The translations under genes were made by a program, and so were the position numbers. Under the pieces are notes generated by a model that was not told the DNA's origin, searched no databases, and saw nothing but the letters and a program-made list of their open reading frames with translations. From assembly GCF_002865645.1 (NCBI RefSeq), contig NW_020194519.1, forward strand, positions 1,547,542-1,611,541: a stretch of 64,000 bases of DNA, read 5' to 3'. Of this stretch, positions 1-10,967 are shown in pieces (position 1 is the stretch's first letter; each line of letters starts with the position of its first letter). Origin of the DNA: Hyaloscypha bicolor E (lineage: Eukaryota; Ascomycota; Leotiomycetes; Helotiales; Hyaloscyphaceae).

Positions 1-2729
1 CGTTGACGAACTTTCTTGAGACAAAATTCAAGTACGAACCTTGTGCGATAGATGTTCTCTCCCCCGGATCATTCACAACCATTCAAGACTTCCCCGCCAG
101 AGCCACGAGCGGCCACGGAATTCCGAAGGGTGGGCCAATGGACAATGTTTCTTCCAGAAGTGAGCTCCCATCTCCCAAAACGTCCGTCGTTAGCTAATGC
201 ATCCAGTTGCAAACATCCTGGTGGACAATCACCCAGGCACAGAGACACTTGAAATTACCCTGTCAGGTCCCGAACTTCTCTTCACAGCGCCAGCAGTTTT
301 CTCGGTGACCGGATCGCCAGTTCCAGTGACTGTTGATGGCGAGGCACAGCCAATGTGGTCCAGAGTGATCATCCAAGCTGGACAGAAGCTGAAGGTAGGG
401 AAAGTTGAGAATGGCGGCTGTAGATGCTATCTCGCTGTCAAGGGAGGGTTTCCTGAAATGTAACAGACCTACCTGCCTTAATCTTCGTGTACTGCTGACT
501 CCAGCAGCCCTCCGTACCTTGGATCTAAAGCCGGTACTCCTAGCCTGGCATTTGGAGGAACACAAGTTAGTCTGCTGACATTTTACCATATAGAATATTG
601 ATTTAGATAATAGGGACGTCAACTCCAAATGGGCGACTGGATCGAGCTCGACCCCTCGACGAAACAATGGGCTCAAACATCAATGCCATACACCCTTCCC
701 AAATCTTGCGTCCCAAACTACGATATCACAGAAATATACTGCATGCACGGTCCCCACGACTCCGACGACTTCATGACCACCAAAGACCGCCTAATGCTTT
801 ACAATACAGCCTGGAAAATCGGCCACAACTCAAACCGCACCGGGATCCGCCTCGTTGGTCCGGTTCCAGAGTGGAGTCGAAAAGATGGCGGAGAAGGAGG
901 CTCGCATCCTTCTAATGTCTTCGATTATGGATATCCGTCGCCGGGAGGGATTAATTGGGGTGGTGACTCAGCTGCGATTTTCTCGATGGATAGCCCTGAT
1001 CTTGGTGGACTCTTATGCTCGAGCACCATCGTTTCAGCTGATTTGTGGAGATTGGGTCAGGTAAAGCCTGGTGGATATTTGAGATTGAGGCCGACTACTT
1101 TTGAGCATGCACGTGAGCTTGCCGGTCGTGTTGAGACATTCATTGAGGGTATTCATGGCCTGGTGGATGGCAAGTCAGAAGCAGTACCTAGCCTGAATCT
1201 TGATCTTCCTCCTTCAGGCTTAGAGCACGGGACATCAAATGCGATTATCAAGAGGATTCCTGGGGAAGGCGAACGATTCCAGGTGGTATACAGACAGGTA
1301 TGTTGCCCTAGACTCCTTTGACTGTTCCCTGCTCACACAATCAGGCTGGCGACTCCTTTTTTCTCGTTGAAATTGGGAAGCAAACTTGTGATGTCAGAGT
1401 CACCTCTCGAATACGACTCTTGGTTCAAAAACTGGAAGCCTTGAAGCTGAATTTAGTTATGAATCCAAACATCGGGTGTAAGTAATATTCACAAGTCACT
1501 ATGGGGCCCACTAATTATCGAGCAGCGGTCATGATCCAATTTGACGCGAACGCTATTTCTCAGAACAAACTCCTCAAAACCGTCATGGATCTGGAAGCCT
1601 CTATCGAATACTCAACGGACATAAAAATCCCCTGTCGAGAGATATATCTTCCTGTCGTCTTTGACCATCCAGATATCCGTGCAAGCGAGCAAAGGTACAT
1701 GGAGACGAATAGACCAACAGCTGCATACCTACCTGACAATGTAGAATATCTCCGAACAAACAATGGATACTCCACTCGCCAGGAGGTTTTCCAGACCCTA
1801 CTCAAATCCCCGTACCTCATCGTGGCCGTCGGCTTCTTTGTTGGGACCCCAATTCTCTTCCCCTTAGAACCGATGAGCGGTATCGTAGGCCAGAAATACA
1901 ACCCCACACGAGTCTCAACACCTGGCGGGACAATCGGTATGGGCGGGTCCCTCTTCGCCATCTACCCTCTCGAAGCGCCAGGCGGATATATGCTCGTAAC
2001 CAACCTATTTCTTTGTTCCATAATCCGAGATCCCTATTTCACTGGTCTTGAGAATGAGATATGCTCTCGGCTCTCTTCCCTCCACAGGAATTTGTTGCTA
2101 ATTCGTTGCAGTTCGCCCGAACCATGGAGTGCTGGGACACCTTTGGAAATGGCCCTAGCTTCACGCCCACTCGGCCCTGGCTCTTCGAGCCATTCGACAT
2201 CGTGCATTACCACGAAGTCAGCGTCGCCGAATACGACAAGTTAATGCTTTCTTACAAGCGCGGAGAATACAAGTTCGATATCCGGGAAGGGGTCTTCAGT
2301 CTCCATGATGTGTATGAGATTTTTGAGAAATCGAAGACAGACCCCAAAGTTATGGCGTTCAGAGAAGGGCAGAGGCAAGGAGTCGAGCAAAATCTTACCC
2401 TAGAGAAGAAGCTATATGGAGAGTGGGTTGCTGAGCAAGAAGCTGAGAAGAAGAGGGATGCGGAGAGGGTGAAGGAGATGATGGAGGCGGAGCCGTCAAT
2501 TACAATTGACAGCCCAATCGATGCGAATGTGTGGAAGGTGTTGGTTGAGGTGGGTGATGTGTTGAAGGAGGGACAAATAGTGGCAATACTGGAGGCAATG
2601 AAGATGGAGATCAATGTTTTGTGTACAGAAGAAGCGGGAGGCACAGTGGTCGAGGCGATTGCGAGTAAACCCGGAACTGTAGTAAGTCCAGGAGCCTGGA
2701 TTATAGTTGCGAAGATAGATGAGAAGTAG
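1..2729 (+). CDS. DUR1,2: Urea amidolyase / urea carboxylase, C-terminal part (5' truncated by window)
   Basis: ATP- and biotin-dependent carboxylation of urea to allophanate in the cytosol; in fungi this module is usually fused to allophanate hydrolase. Only the carboxyltransferase and biotinyl parts lie here. My exons are 1-159, 207-459, 505-565, 614-1297, 1345-1477, 1526-1995 and 2112-2729, and all junctions keep frame. The first half is the KipA/AHS2-like carboxyltransferase domain (GIPKGGPMDN, LEITLSGPE, YLAVKGG, YLGSKAGTPS). It is followed by the KipI/AHS1-like domain (KYNPTR, GTIGMGGS, APGGYM, CWDTFG, PWLFEPFD). A charged linker rich in Glu and Lys leads to a biotinyl domain with EAMKM; the biotinylated Lys codon is at 2601-2603. 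Apparent frame breaks near 200, 460 and 2000 are introns, not mutations. Whether the missing N-terminus carries the amidase half cannot be seen, so a stand-alone urea carboxylase is possible. Confidence 0.88.
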
Positions 2730-3290
2730 CTGCTTGTGGATTCTTTCCAACGAAGTCTTCCGAGTTCGAACCCCCCACTGCAGCTTCCTTGCTATCTTGT
2801 GAGGTCATATCATAGATTGCGGGTAGTGCGTCCGATCAAGGGTTAATATGAACATGCCCATCTTTGTCGAAGGGTTACTTTGCTGAGGCGATTCCTGAGA
2901 ACAGAAAAGGTATGATTTCAGAAGAAAACTCTTCTGTCATGCCACACAGGTCCATCGTCAGGGCCTCCGTATTGTTGCACACATTGAACCACGGCCTCGT
3001 GTTTAGTCTGCCATTGAGGTTCCTCGCACACGGCTGTGAATACCGCTCTCGACTTTTCAAGGATGAAACCGCCCACTGTTCCCTCTTCTTTCACGACGAT
3101 AGTTGCCAGATCGAAGATTTCTTGGAACTTAGGAGGAAGGCATTGTATGCCACCTCTTCGGTGAAGACAAAGCGCGCGACAACAATTGTGGTTGAGATAA
3201 CATGCATTTGAAGTAGTATCGCAACGTGGTGGCTCTTGGACCCAATGTTCCCAGATTGTCGGGTAGATTCAAAGAGACACTGGAAAGCTC
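2730..3290. other. Intergenic stretch before the P450 remnant
   Basis: I see no intact gene. The minus strand from about 3205 to 2945 can be read as a fairly coherent peptide if one single-base shift is allowed near 3140, which may be an old decayed gene. The forward strand may hold the lost N-terminal half of the P450 remnant, but I recognise no P450 motif here. Confidence 0.4.
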
Positions 3291-4431
3291 GTAACCATGG
3301 AGAGATATTCTCTGCAAACTCCTTTTGTTTTGCTCGAATGGTGTCAGAGACTCTATATGAGGCTGGCTAAATCTGACAATACAGACGCGGTTGTACAGTA
3401 CAGTCTGGGCCATTGCGATCATCGCTTCGAAGCTGAAGGGTTTGATCCTAGCTTTCACGAGATCTCTTTCGCCGCGGGTACTTCCGGGAACATCATGTGC
3501 CATATGAATTGGATTCTAAAATAGATGCACGCCTTTCCCGAGAGCATCGCTATGAGCATGTTCCTTGAGTTCTCTTCGCTTGCCATCAACATCCGAGTAA
3601 GTTGAACTTGAAATTATCCTGAACACGATTCTAGCTAAGCATAAATAGCAACGCCTGAACGAAATTCGTGCAGTTCAAAGGCAATTGGACGCCAAAGACG
3701 TCAGTCACGACAAGGAATCCATCTTCCACAGCCTTTTGCAAAGTGATCAGCCCGAAATTGAGAAGACGCCAGAGCGACTGGCTCAAGAATCCGTTCCTCT
3801 TGCAGGAGCCGGAACGTATACAGCTGCTTGGGCAATGACTGTTGCCACATTTATCTACTTCCTCAGCCAAACACGTTCAAAAAACTGAAAGACGAGCTAG
3901 AAGTAGCACTCCCGAATCCCTTGGCTCATGTAGCACTCGGTGCATTGGAACAGCTTCCATACTTGACTGCTGTCATCAAAGAAGGACTACGTCTCTCACT
4001 TGGCCTTTCTAGCAGACTTCCCAGAATCATGGTCGATAAAATCATCAAGTTTCAGAGTTGGGAAATTCCAACGGGAGTTCCAGTGAGTATGACAATCCCC
4101 CTCGTACATCTTAATGAAAAGACCTTCCTGACGCCCGCTCCTTCTATCCTGAACGGTGGGTTGGGACAAGTCGGGTCATCATGACAGGTACTTGTGCTCC
4201 TTTTCGAAAGGGTCGCGCAATTGTCTCGGGATCAATCTGGCTTGGGCTGAGCTATACATCGGCATCGGTACATTGTTAAGGAGGCTTGGAAAGTTAGAGG
4301 TTCGCGGATCCTCGGACCTTGGACGTATGGAGCTATTTGAGACTAATGTGGGCGACGTCGAGGTTGCGGATGGTCTCTTCCCACTTGTAAAGGCTGGGTC
4401 GAAAGGAGTGAGAGTGAAGTTATTCAAGTAG
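3291..4431 (+). pseudogene. Cytochrome P450 pseudogene (trichodiene-oxygenase-like fungal family)
   Basis: Decayed P450 monooxygenase. From about 3380 a conserved mid-region is readable (QYSLGHCDHR, AEGFDPSFHE, MNWILK) and then hits an in-frame TAG right after the MNWILK segment. A probable intron (about 3596-3648, GTAAGT...TAG) leads to the I-helix region (AGAGTYTAAWAM, 3800-3840). A one-base shift follows near 3855. The K-helix motif KEGLRLS lies near 3980. A second one-base shift near 4125 splits the PERW region, and another is needed to enter the haem loop FSKGSRNCLG at about 4206-4235. The stop codon and at least two frameshifts rule out a working enzyme. The N-terminal anchor is not recognisable. 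Each break is small, so loss looks fairly recent. Confidence 0.85.
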
Positions 4432-4483
4432 AGTGAAGAAGAAGCTCTTGATCATCCCCCCGAGTGGGCGCGCTAGCGGGCGC

Positions 4484-4874
4484 TAGAAGGGTTCACCACC
4501 AACCGCCCAAACCACCTTCCCGCCCAAGCAAAAAATCGATTTTTCTCTCACCGTTTATAATATTAATAATTAACTAAAATCGATAAAAATAGATTTCTGT
4601 TACTTGTTAATACTATCTCTCTTAATTATAGGAATTTTCATAAGAGGACTTATTTTAATTATTCTTTTATATTGCTTTAAAATTCTTAAAATATAAATAA
4701 AAACTTAGTTTTATAAATAATATTAATAATATTTCTTACTTGAAAAAATAAAATTGTGATTAAAGAGTATATTTGTTAATTAAAACTTAACAAAGTATAA
4801 AATTATATTAATAATTGATGAATTAATATTAAAGTTGAATTTTGGCTTGGGCGGTTGGTGGGTGAACCCTTCTA
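4484..4874. mobile_element. MITE-like TIR element, family A copy 1
   Basis: The element is 391 bp and AT-rich, bounded by inverted repeats that read TAGAAGGGTTCACC at the left and its complement at the right, followed by ACCAACCGCCCAA. The outermost TA on both sides fits a Tc1/mariner-type TA target duplication. The interior is more than 75% A+T by eye and encodes nothing. The same terminal sequence recurs at 16778-17001, 24764-25194 and 42440-42918. Confidence 0.8.
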
Positions 4875-6403
4875 AAATTTAGCGCAAAATCTAACCAAAC
4901 TTCCAACCGAAATCAAGACCAATTTCCAGGATGTCATCGTGGCCAACAATTCCTATACACAGCGCAAGATGTATCTGGTCTCATTAACATCTCCGCGAAC
5001 ACGAAGTCATTGAAACTATATTCTGAGGTGGAGATGACTGGGGGAGCACAACGACGATACGGCTTAATGAGGCTTCGGTGGAGTCTAGATAGACTGGAGA
5101 TGCTGCGGCCATCTCTAGTATCGACTATACGACCTTGGAGCACCCCTTCATAGACGAGATATCGGACAACCCTTGATAGCGGCCGTTTTTAACAATGGAA
5201 CATGCCACTGGGCAGTTGACGAAGCCGACCTGGACCTTGGGGTTGCGTGAGCATTTCGAGACATTTTTTGATTGACTGGAGGCTCTTGCTACAGGGGCAA
5301 TGCAACACAGTAGAGAAATTGTAGCTTTCTCGGATGGACCTTCTTCGACCATATTCTAACATCGAGCCAGACCGATTTGACAGCGGCAAACACAACAGCC
5401 GTCGCTCCGTCATCATAAAATGAGGACAGGTCTGTGGTAGAACACGAGGGTGACGCTGGTTTCTATCCAAGCTACATGAGGCCACGTGCTTGAATCTTTC
5501 AAAGGGGACGAACCTGCCATCTTTCAGATGAAAGAAATTCTCTTATGTCTATTATATTTTCCTGGAGGTTTGTGGATATTCTCTACGCCATTGTCCTAGC
5601 ATACAGAGGATAGCAAACACATCCCGTTGTTCAGGGTGTTTGGGAGTTCTCTGCCCTGGAATGTCCAAGTAGACGTCTCGGGAAACCTGAAATTCACACA
5701 GTCCGGCGCTTTGAATCACAGAAGTCAGTCAAGGACGAACGCTCTTTCCCACTAAGGGAAATTTTGGATTGGGCTTTGAGAATTTGCCAGTGTGGCCCAG
5801 GGGTTACGTACTGCTAGGCTATAGTGTACCAACCGTATTCGACACGGCCGCGGTGCCAAACCGTGAGATATAAAAAATACCTCTTGTGTATTGGTCAATG
5901 ATTTGTTGACTCCAGTATGAAAGGAGAGCTCATTACATCTCTTGCCAAGTGACAAGCGGCAGTGCAAACAATTGAGAGCTGCATGATTGCGTATCACTTG
6001 AAGTTGGCTTCAAAATTCCACTACGTACAGATTACCCTTTTAGGAACTTTTCGCTTCATGTTCTCGCTGTGGATTGGCCGTAGCAGAGGTCCAGATAGCC
6101 TACGCCCGTAACTCCCAATAATTCCCCCGATGTGGCGCAAGCTGCGCCCAGAGTTTCTACCCAAGACCACACCTTTGAATGCTTTATTACAACAATTGAT
6201 TACGCGGATTTCGGAAGTGTTGCTTTCGCATTCGCTTATTCCTTGGCAAGCCTAGGAGTATTGTTTCGATGACGCCGCACGATATCCTTTATATTTGAGA
6301 AATCCCAGAAATCGCTCCCGAGTATTGAACCTTACCCTTCCAAAGTGATATTGTTCTGCCTATCTTCTGCTCTTCATTGCGAAATTTCATCTCAACCCTC
6401 GAT
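4875..6403. other. Intergenic, no recognisable gene
   Basis: About 1.5 kb without a convincing gene. Short open frames on both strands between 4934 and 5485 do not resemble a family I know and lack plausible splice joins. The final 300 bases form the leader of the RTA1-type gene. Confidence 0.4.
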
Positions 6404-7484
6404 ATGCACCACCACGTTTCTCAAAACTGCACTGAGGTAACCCCGCTCTGCCCGGTCGAGAATACCATCTACGGATATGCCCCAAACCTTGGCTTGAATG
6501 CCTTCTTCATCGCTATATTTGCGCTCTGTGCTCTAGCTCAATTCTTCCTGGGGACGAGATATAAAACATATTTCTTTGCTTATGTCGTCACTATGGGCTG
6601 CATAGGCGAGGCTACTGGTTACGGAGGGCGTATAATCATGCATTCAAACCCAGTATATATCCCCATTCAACGAATCTCGTTTGGTGGTAGGTACATTGCT
6701 GATAGCAAAATAGTATTCATCGCTCGGGTTCAAAATCCAGATCTCCTGCCTCATCTTCGCCCCAGCCTTCATCGCAGCAGGCATCTACCTGACTCTCAAA
6801 CACATTGTCCTCGCCTTCGGCCAAGATAGAAGCAAGATCCCGGCTCGTTACTATACCTGGATCTTCATTTCCTGCGATTTCATTTCCTTGATGCTCCAGG
6901 CCGTAGGAGGTGGCTTCGCCGGTAGTGCCGAGAACGACGTGAAGTTGAGAAATATTGGGACAAACCTGATGATTTCGGGTATCGTGTGGCAGGTAGCGAC
7001 TCTGATCGCGTTTGCTGGATTGGTCATCGATTACATTATTCGAACACGACGAGCTTGGAATGGTGTAACTCCTGAAGCTAAGAGTCTCCTGAGGCAGAGA
7101 AAGTTCCGCGGGTTTCTGGCGGCTGTGGCTATCGCGTTCGTGACGGTCTTTCTGAGATGCGTGTACCGTATTACAGAGATGGTGGGAGGCTGGGCAAATC
7201 CGATTATGAGGGATGAGATTGGTTTTGATATCATGGAGGGAATGTATGTCATCCCTTCCCAAATCCAAGGGAACAATTGCTAACAATCGAACTTTAGCAT
7301 GATCATTATCGCTGTCTTAGCCTTGACATTCTTCCATCCTGGCTTTTGCTTCCCTCAGTTGGCGGGCCAGCAAAGAGCGAAGGCTCCACCTGAACTTGAA
7401 TCTTTAGATGAAAGCGATGCCGCACTTCGAGAGGAGAAGATCCAAGAACCGAAGCCGGTTCAAATCTCAACAATTAAGGAGTAA
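6404..7484 (+). CDS. RTA1-like seven-transmembrane protein
   Basis: Fungal lipid-translocating-exporter/RTA1 family membrane protein; family members are linked to resistance to toxic lipids and sterol-directed stress at the plasma membrane. My exons are 6404-6652, 6714-7243 and 7298-7484 (321 residues). The first intron runs GTATAT...TAG and joins HSNP to YSSLGFKIQ in phase. The second splits Ile in GI/MIII. Hydrophobic segments cover the whole chain from GLNAFFIAIFALCALAQFFL to the last segment ending in FFHPG. Family signatures include GYGGRI, LAPAFI-type helix 3 (FAPAFIAAGIYLTL), YTWIFISCD, GGGFAGS and FRCVYR-like LRCVYRITE. The tail is charged and acidic. ATG 6404 is chosen because the upstream in-frame TTG is not a normal start. 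It is the only intact gene in a 7 kb stretch of remnants. Confidence 0.9.
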
Positions 7485-7827
7485 AGCAGCATACCGATTA
7501 CTCTCAAATAGTAGGTGCTAGAATGACAAAGGCGACTTCGAACAATGAGGGACAGCACATTAATGATATACTGTAGAATATAGTGAAGTAGAACTGTTGC
7601 GAAATATTTCCCGAGCGAATTTTGCCGAGTCAGCTACGTTCTCGGTCTTATATGGTGGGGGGCTGACATCTCAACCCCTCCTCTCATTCTTTATCGTCAG
7701 CTTCTGAACTTCAACGTTGAAATTGAACATATATATAAATGAGTATCGTGGGTGCCATCATAGCATTTTCAACTATATCCTTTCCGGATTTTGTTAGTTT
7801 TGAAAAGATTACCTTGAATCTTTCAAA
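7485..7827. other. Intergenic spacer
   Basis: This holds the 3' flank of the RTA1-type gene and a TATA-like run (atatatataaatg) near 7730, which may be the old promoter of the oxygenase remnant downstream. Confidence 0.35.
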
Positions 7828-8848
7828 ATGCCTACCCAATCATACTTCAACAAATACCCCTCATTTCCCAGCGACGTTACGACTGCTCAACTTCCTCGCC
7901 TGTCATTCTCAAAGAATCTGAATTATGAGAAGGCAGAATCTGATGCATTCTTCAAGGTATGCAGGACCATGGCCTTCTTTCTGCTAGATTTTCAAGGGAG
8001 CTCTGAAGGAGAGCATTTCTTGAAGAAAGCCGAGGCTATGCTTAATTTAATTAGGAAGTCAACGCTAAGGATGTTGATGAGTTGATGAAATATGCGTATC
8101 AGCCGCTTCACTCATTACTTGGGCAAGTGGCTAGTGCTAGTTCCAATGCTCCTCCTTTCCCAATGGGGTCAAAATTCTTGATTGATCCAATCCATATCCT
8201 CAATCACTTACTGCATCAGATTCAACCTAATCGGCAACCTCAAAATCGAAGACGGCCGTCCCAACGGCATGCAACTCTACAACATCAGCCAGGACAACAT
8301 GACCGACACCTCAATCCCCTATCAAATCCACCCTCCATCGAAGCTTACCGGTCTGAAATAAAAGCATACGTGAAGCAAGCATATCCCATCGTCTCTCTCA
8401 TATGTTCCCATCTCGATAGGCGACTCCATCTCCCTCCAAGCACACTAATCTTGATGTAGCCCACGACCTGCCCTTCAGGAACACATCTCCGCAGGCTGCA
8501 GTAGCCTCCTCAACCAATTGGCGATCAACGCACCAGTCTCCTCGGACACATAGACATCGGAACACTAACCATCATCTTCAACGTCACAGGCGGTCTACAA
8601 TTACTCAATCCAGGCGTAGACTCAAAAGATGAGGGCAGCTGCATGTACATCCATCTTGTCCCAGGTGCACGATCGTCAACCTCGACGAGGCGATGGTAGA
8701 GCGGAGCGGTGGGATTCTGCGAAGCAATATGAATTGTGATACTTTTGCGCCGGGGGGACAAGGTAGAGCTGATAGGTGTAGCCTTGCGTATCTGGTGCGG
8801 CCGGATAGCGATGTGCTAATGAAGAGGCGGGTGGTGGGGACAGCTTGA
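7828..8848 (+). pseudogene. 2-oxoglutarate/Fe(II) oxygenase pseudogene (isopenicillin-N-synthase-like)
   Basis: Remnant of a plant/fungal 2OG oxygenase. The N-terminal part (7828-8045: LPRLSF, CRTMAFFLLDFQGS, FLKKAEAM) is open. Frame then shifts near 8050 into DVDELMKYAYQP. It continues through EDGRPNGMQLYNISQD and VSLICSHLDRRL, breaks again near 8455, and resumes as SLLGHIDIGTLTIIFNVTGGLQLL. It ends in LDEAMVE..GGILRSNM and RCSLAYLVRPDSDVL. The iron-binding HxD pair (HID) survives. The second iron His, expected after SNM, reads Asn-Cys, and the RxS 2OG-binding pair is still present. Several frameshifts plus this loss mean no activity. Confidence 0.82.
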
Positions 8849-9848
8849 TTCCGGGATTGGAGGAGAGGGAGGAGGATAATGGTTCTCAGCGAGGGAGTGA
8901 GAGGCGCAGAAAGCGGGGGCCCTTGAGTCGGGAAGGGACAATGCGAGGAGTAGAGCTGGAGAGAGAATGTGGTTGGGCAGTAGGAGCAGGAGCCGCTTCG
9001 TGGGTCTTGTCAAGTAATGCAACATCGATCAATTGAGGAACGCAGTCTTGTACAGCCTATTTCTCACACAAATCAGCAAGAAGAAAAGACGTAATTATCT
9101 TCAATCTCTGGTGCCCTTCCTTAATCGTTGCTACTTCTTAGCCCCTAAGTCGATGGACAGCTCCAGCGACCCCGTTTCCGTACTCGGACCCTCAACTTCT
9201 CCTATTTCCCCACTACCTTCGTAAGACTTACCAAAACACCACAATGCTGAACCAAGAAAACTGCTTCTACCACTTTCTCCTCCCAATCAAGTGATAGATT
9301 GACAATAGGCTCCTACCCGACTCACCTGACGCAATATTCCGGCTTGCAGAATTCGTTTCAAGCCGGCAGTCTGCCAAACACCTCCACACCATTCTTCCTT
9401 CTCCCAAGATATGGGCTAAGCAAGGCACAGCGACAAACAACCCCGCAGCACATGTGGCAAAAGCAAACGCCAAGCCTCGTGCCTTGTTTTCCTTTAACAA
9501 TTGACACGAGGCAGTATCACGTCAAGCACGAGCCAGCGTGACGGGAGAGGGCAGATCTTCCTCGTGTCTGTTGCTATCCGTTTTCTCCGACAACAGCGAC
9601 AGTCTCTTTCATTTTAATCTGGATGCTGTGTAATGAGTATGGTGATGATCGAGGTCCAAGGCATCCTCATTGTTCCAGTCATGAGATGCTTGAGTTTGAG
9701 TTTGATAACAAGGAGAGAAATACGGAGTTGGAATGTATAAATACCACCTCTCTCGTCTCAAGTATCGGACCGTCATCAGCAGCACAATCTTATCCACTTC
9801 AACTTACCCAAGCTAACTTCAAACACCAAAGCACCACCAACCGCCACA
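8849..9848. other. Intergenic, no recognisable gene
   Basis: Low-complexity purine-rich sequence (8850-8990) is followed by unremarkable sequence. The last 100 bases are CA-rich and look like the leader of the secreted-protein gene at 9849. Confidence 0.4.
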
Positions 9849-10401
9849 ATGCGTTTCCCAACCCCCCTCCTCGCACTCCTAACCCTCCTTACCCTTGCCC
9901 TCGGCGCTCCATCCTCCCTCAAGCCCCGCGCCACCGACGGTTAGACAATCCAGGACTTCATTCGCGATTGCCGGGACGAGAATATCTGCATCTACGGCTT
10001 CACCCTCGATATCTATGGCTTCGCCCAAGAGCATTGCACCATCATTGACGTCGTGGAGCTGGGTCCGGCGACCACGCATTCTTGGTACAATGTCCCTTGC
10101 GAAGAGGTACGTCAATCTCCTTCCCTTGGCTTTAGTGCCTCTCCTATCCAGCCACGTCCCATCCCATCCCAGCACCCGAGTCCCATTGTGAGAGAAGCGC
10201 TAAAAGCACACAAAGTTCCCAGATTGCCACATCTCTTGGGGATGGAACTACGACGGCGACTTCACGGTCATGACCGTCGTCCACGTGCCGACGCAAGAGG
10301 TGGCGTACTTCGGGTATGATCATCCTAATGTTGGACTCCCAGTCGTTCAGTATCCGGATGTGGGGCCGTATGCTGTGGGGTGGACTGGGGCTCCAGCTTG
10401 A
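9849..10401 (+). pseudogene. Small secreted protein gene with a premature TAG
   Basis: The first exon starts with a clear signal peptide (MRFPTPLLALLTLLTLALG, cut near APSS) and runs to RATDG. There a TAG at 9942-9944 interrupts an otherwise open frame that continues TIQDFIRDC...NICIYGF...EHCTII...NVPCEE. An intron at 10107-10215 joins CEE to FPDCHISWGWNYDGDF in phase, and the frame closes at a TGA at 10399-10401 after TGAPA. Without the stop the product would be about 147 residues with five cysteines. The normal codon was probably CAG (Gln), so one C-to-T change broke it. It may be a null allele, since everything else looks preserved. Function unknown; an apoplastic effector-like protein is possible. 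Confidence 0.65.
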
Positions 10402-10967
10402 GTTTCCACTGGGAGACGGAGAGAGCGGAAGGGGAAGGTGGGAGGGGGGAAGAGAGGAAGGGAAGAGAGAGAAGGAAGGAGGAACGAGTGTGGCAGCTTT
10501 AATTGTGATTTGATTAGAAAGAAGCTGGTTCGCGAATGGCACTGGCCATTATATTTCCTGCACTTCGTTCAAAAGTGCAATATGAAGTTAAAGGATCAGA
10601 TCAAAACCCATAATCACAGCTCAGGATAAGATTAAAGCTTCTTTCTCATTCATAACATAACTCGTAATCATCCTAGCCACGGCGCCAGTGAAACTGCACG
10701 AACTCCAGACGCAGACTTCCAAGTTCAGATAAACCTTCCCTTATCAGAACTTCCACATGTACAAAACCAGAACAAATAAGTACCTGCCACCCTATGCAAC
10801 GGCATCTATAATGCAGCGCCGCCCGATTACCAAAACGCCATGGATCCATCCGTCCAACAATCCACAATGGGTATATATGGCTCCAAGCCAAAAGCAGCCT
10901 CCTTTCGTGTGCTGGGGCCGGTTTCGACAATGCGTTGTCTCCGTACTCCCCCATGCAAAATTCCAAG
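10402..10967. other. Convergent intergenic region
   Basis: The interval lies between the 3' ends of the secreted-protein locus and of SCAP. It has a GA-rich stretch at 10405-10490 and otherwise nothing recognisable. Confidence 0.4.

Noticed and set aside
160..613. Stops and frame changes in the urea amidolyase gene
   Set aside because: All are explained by GT-AG introns (160-206, 460-504, 566-613) that rejoin conserved sequence in phase.
2755..2785. tRNA-like T-loop (gagttcgaaccc)
   Set aside because: No matching acceptor, D or anticodon arms could be built around it.
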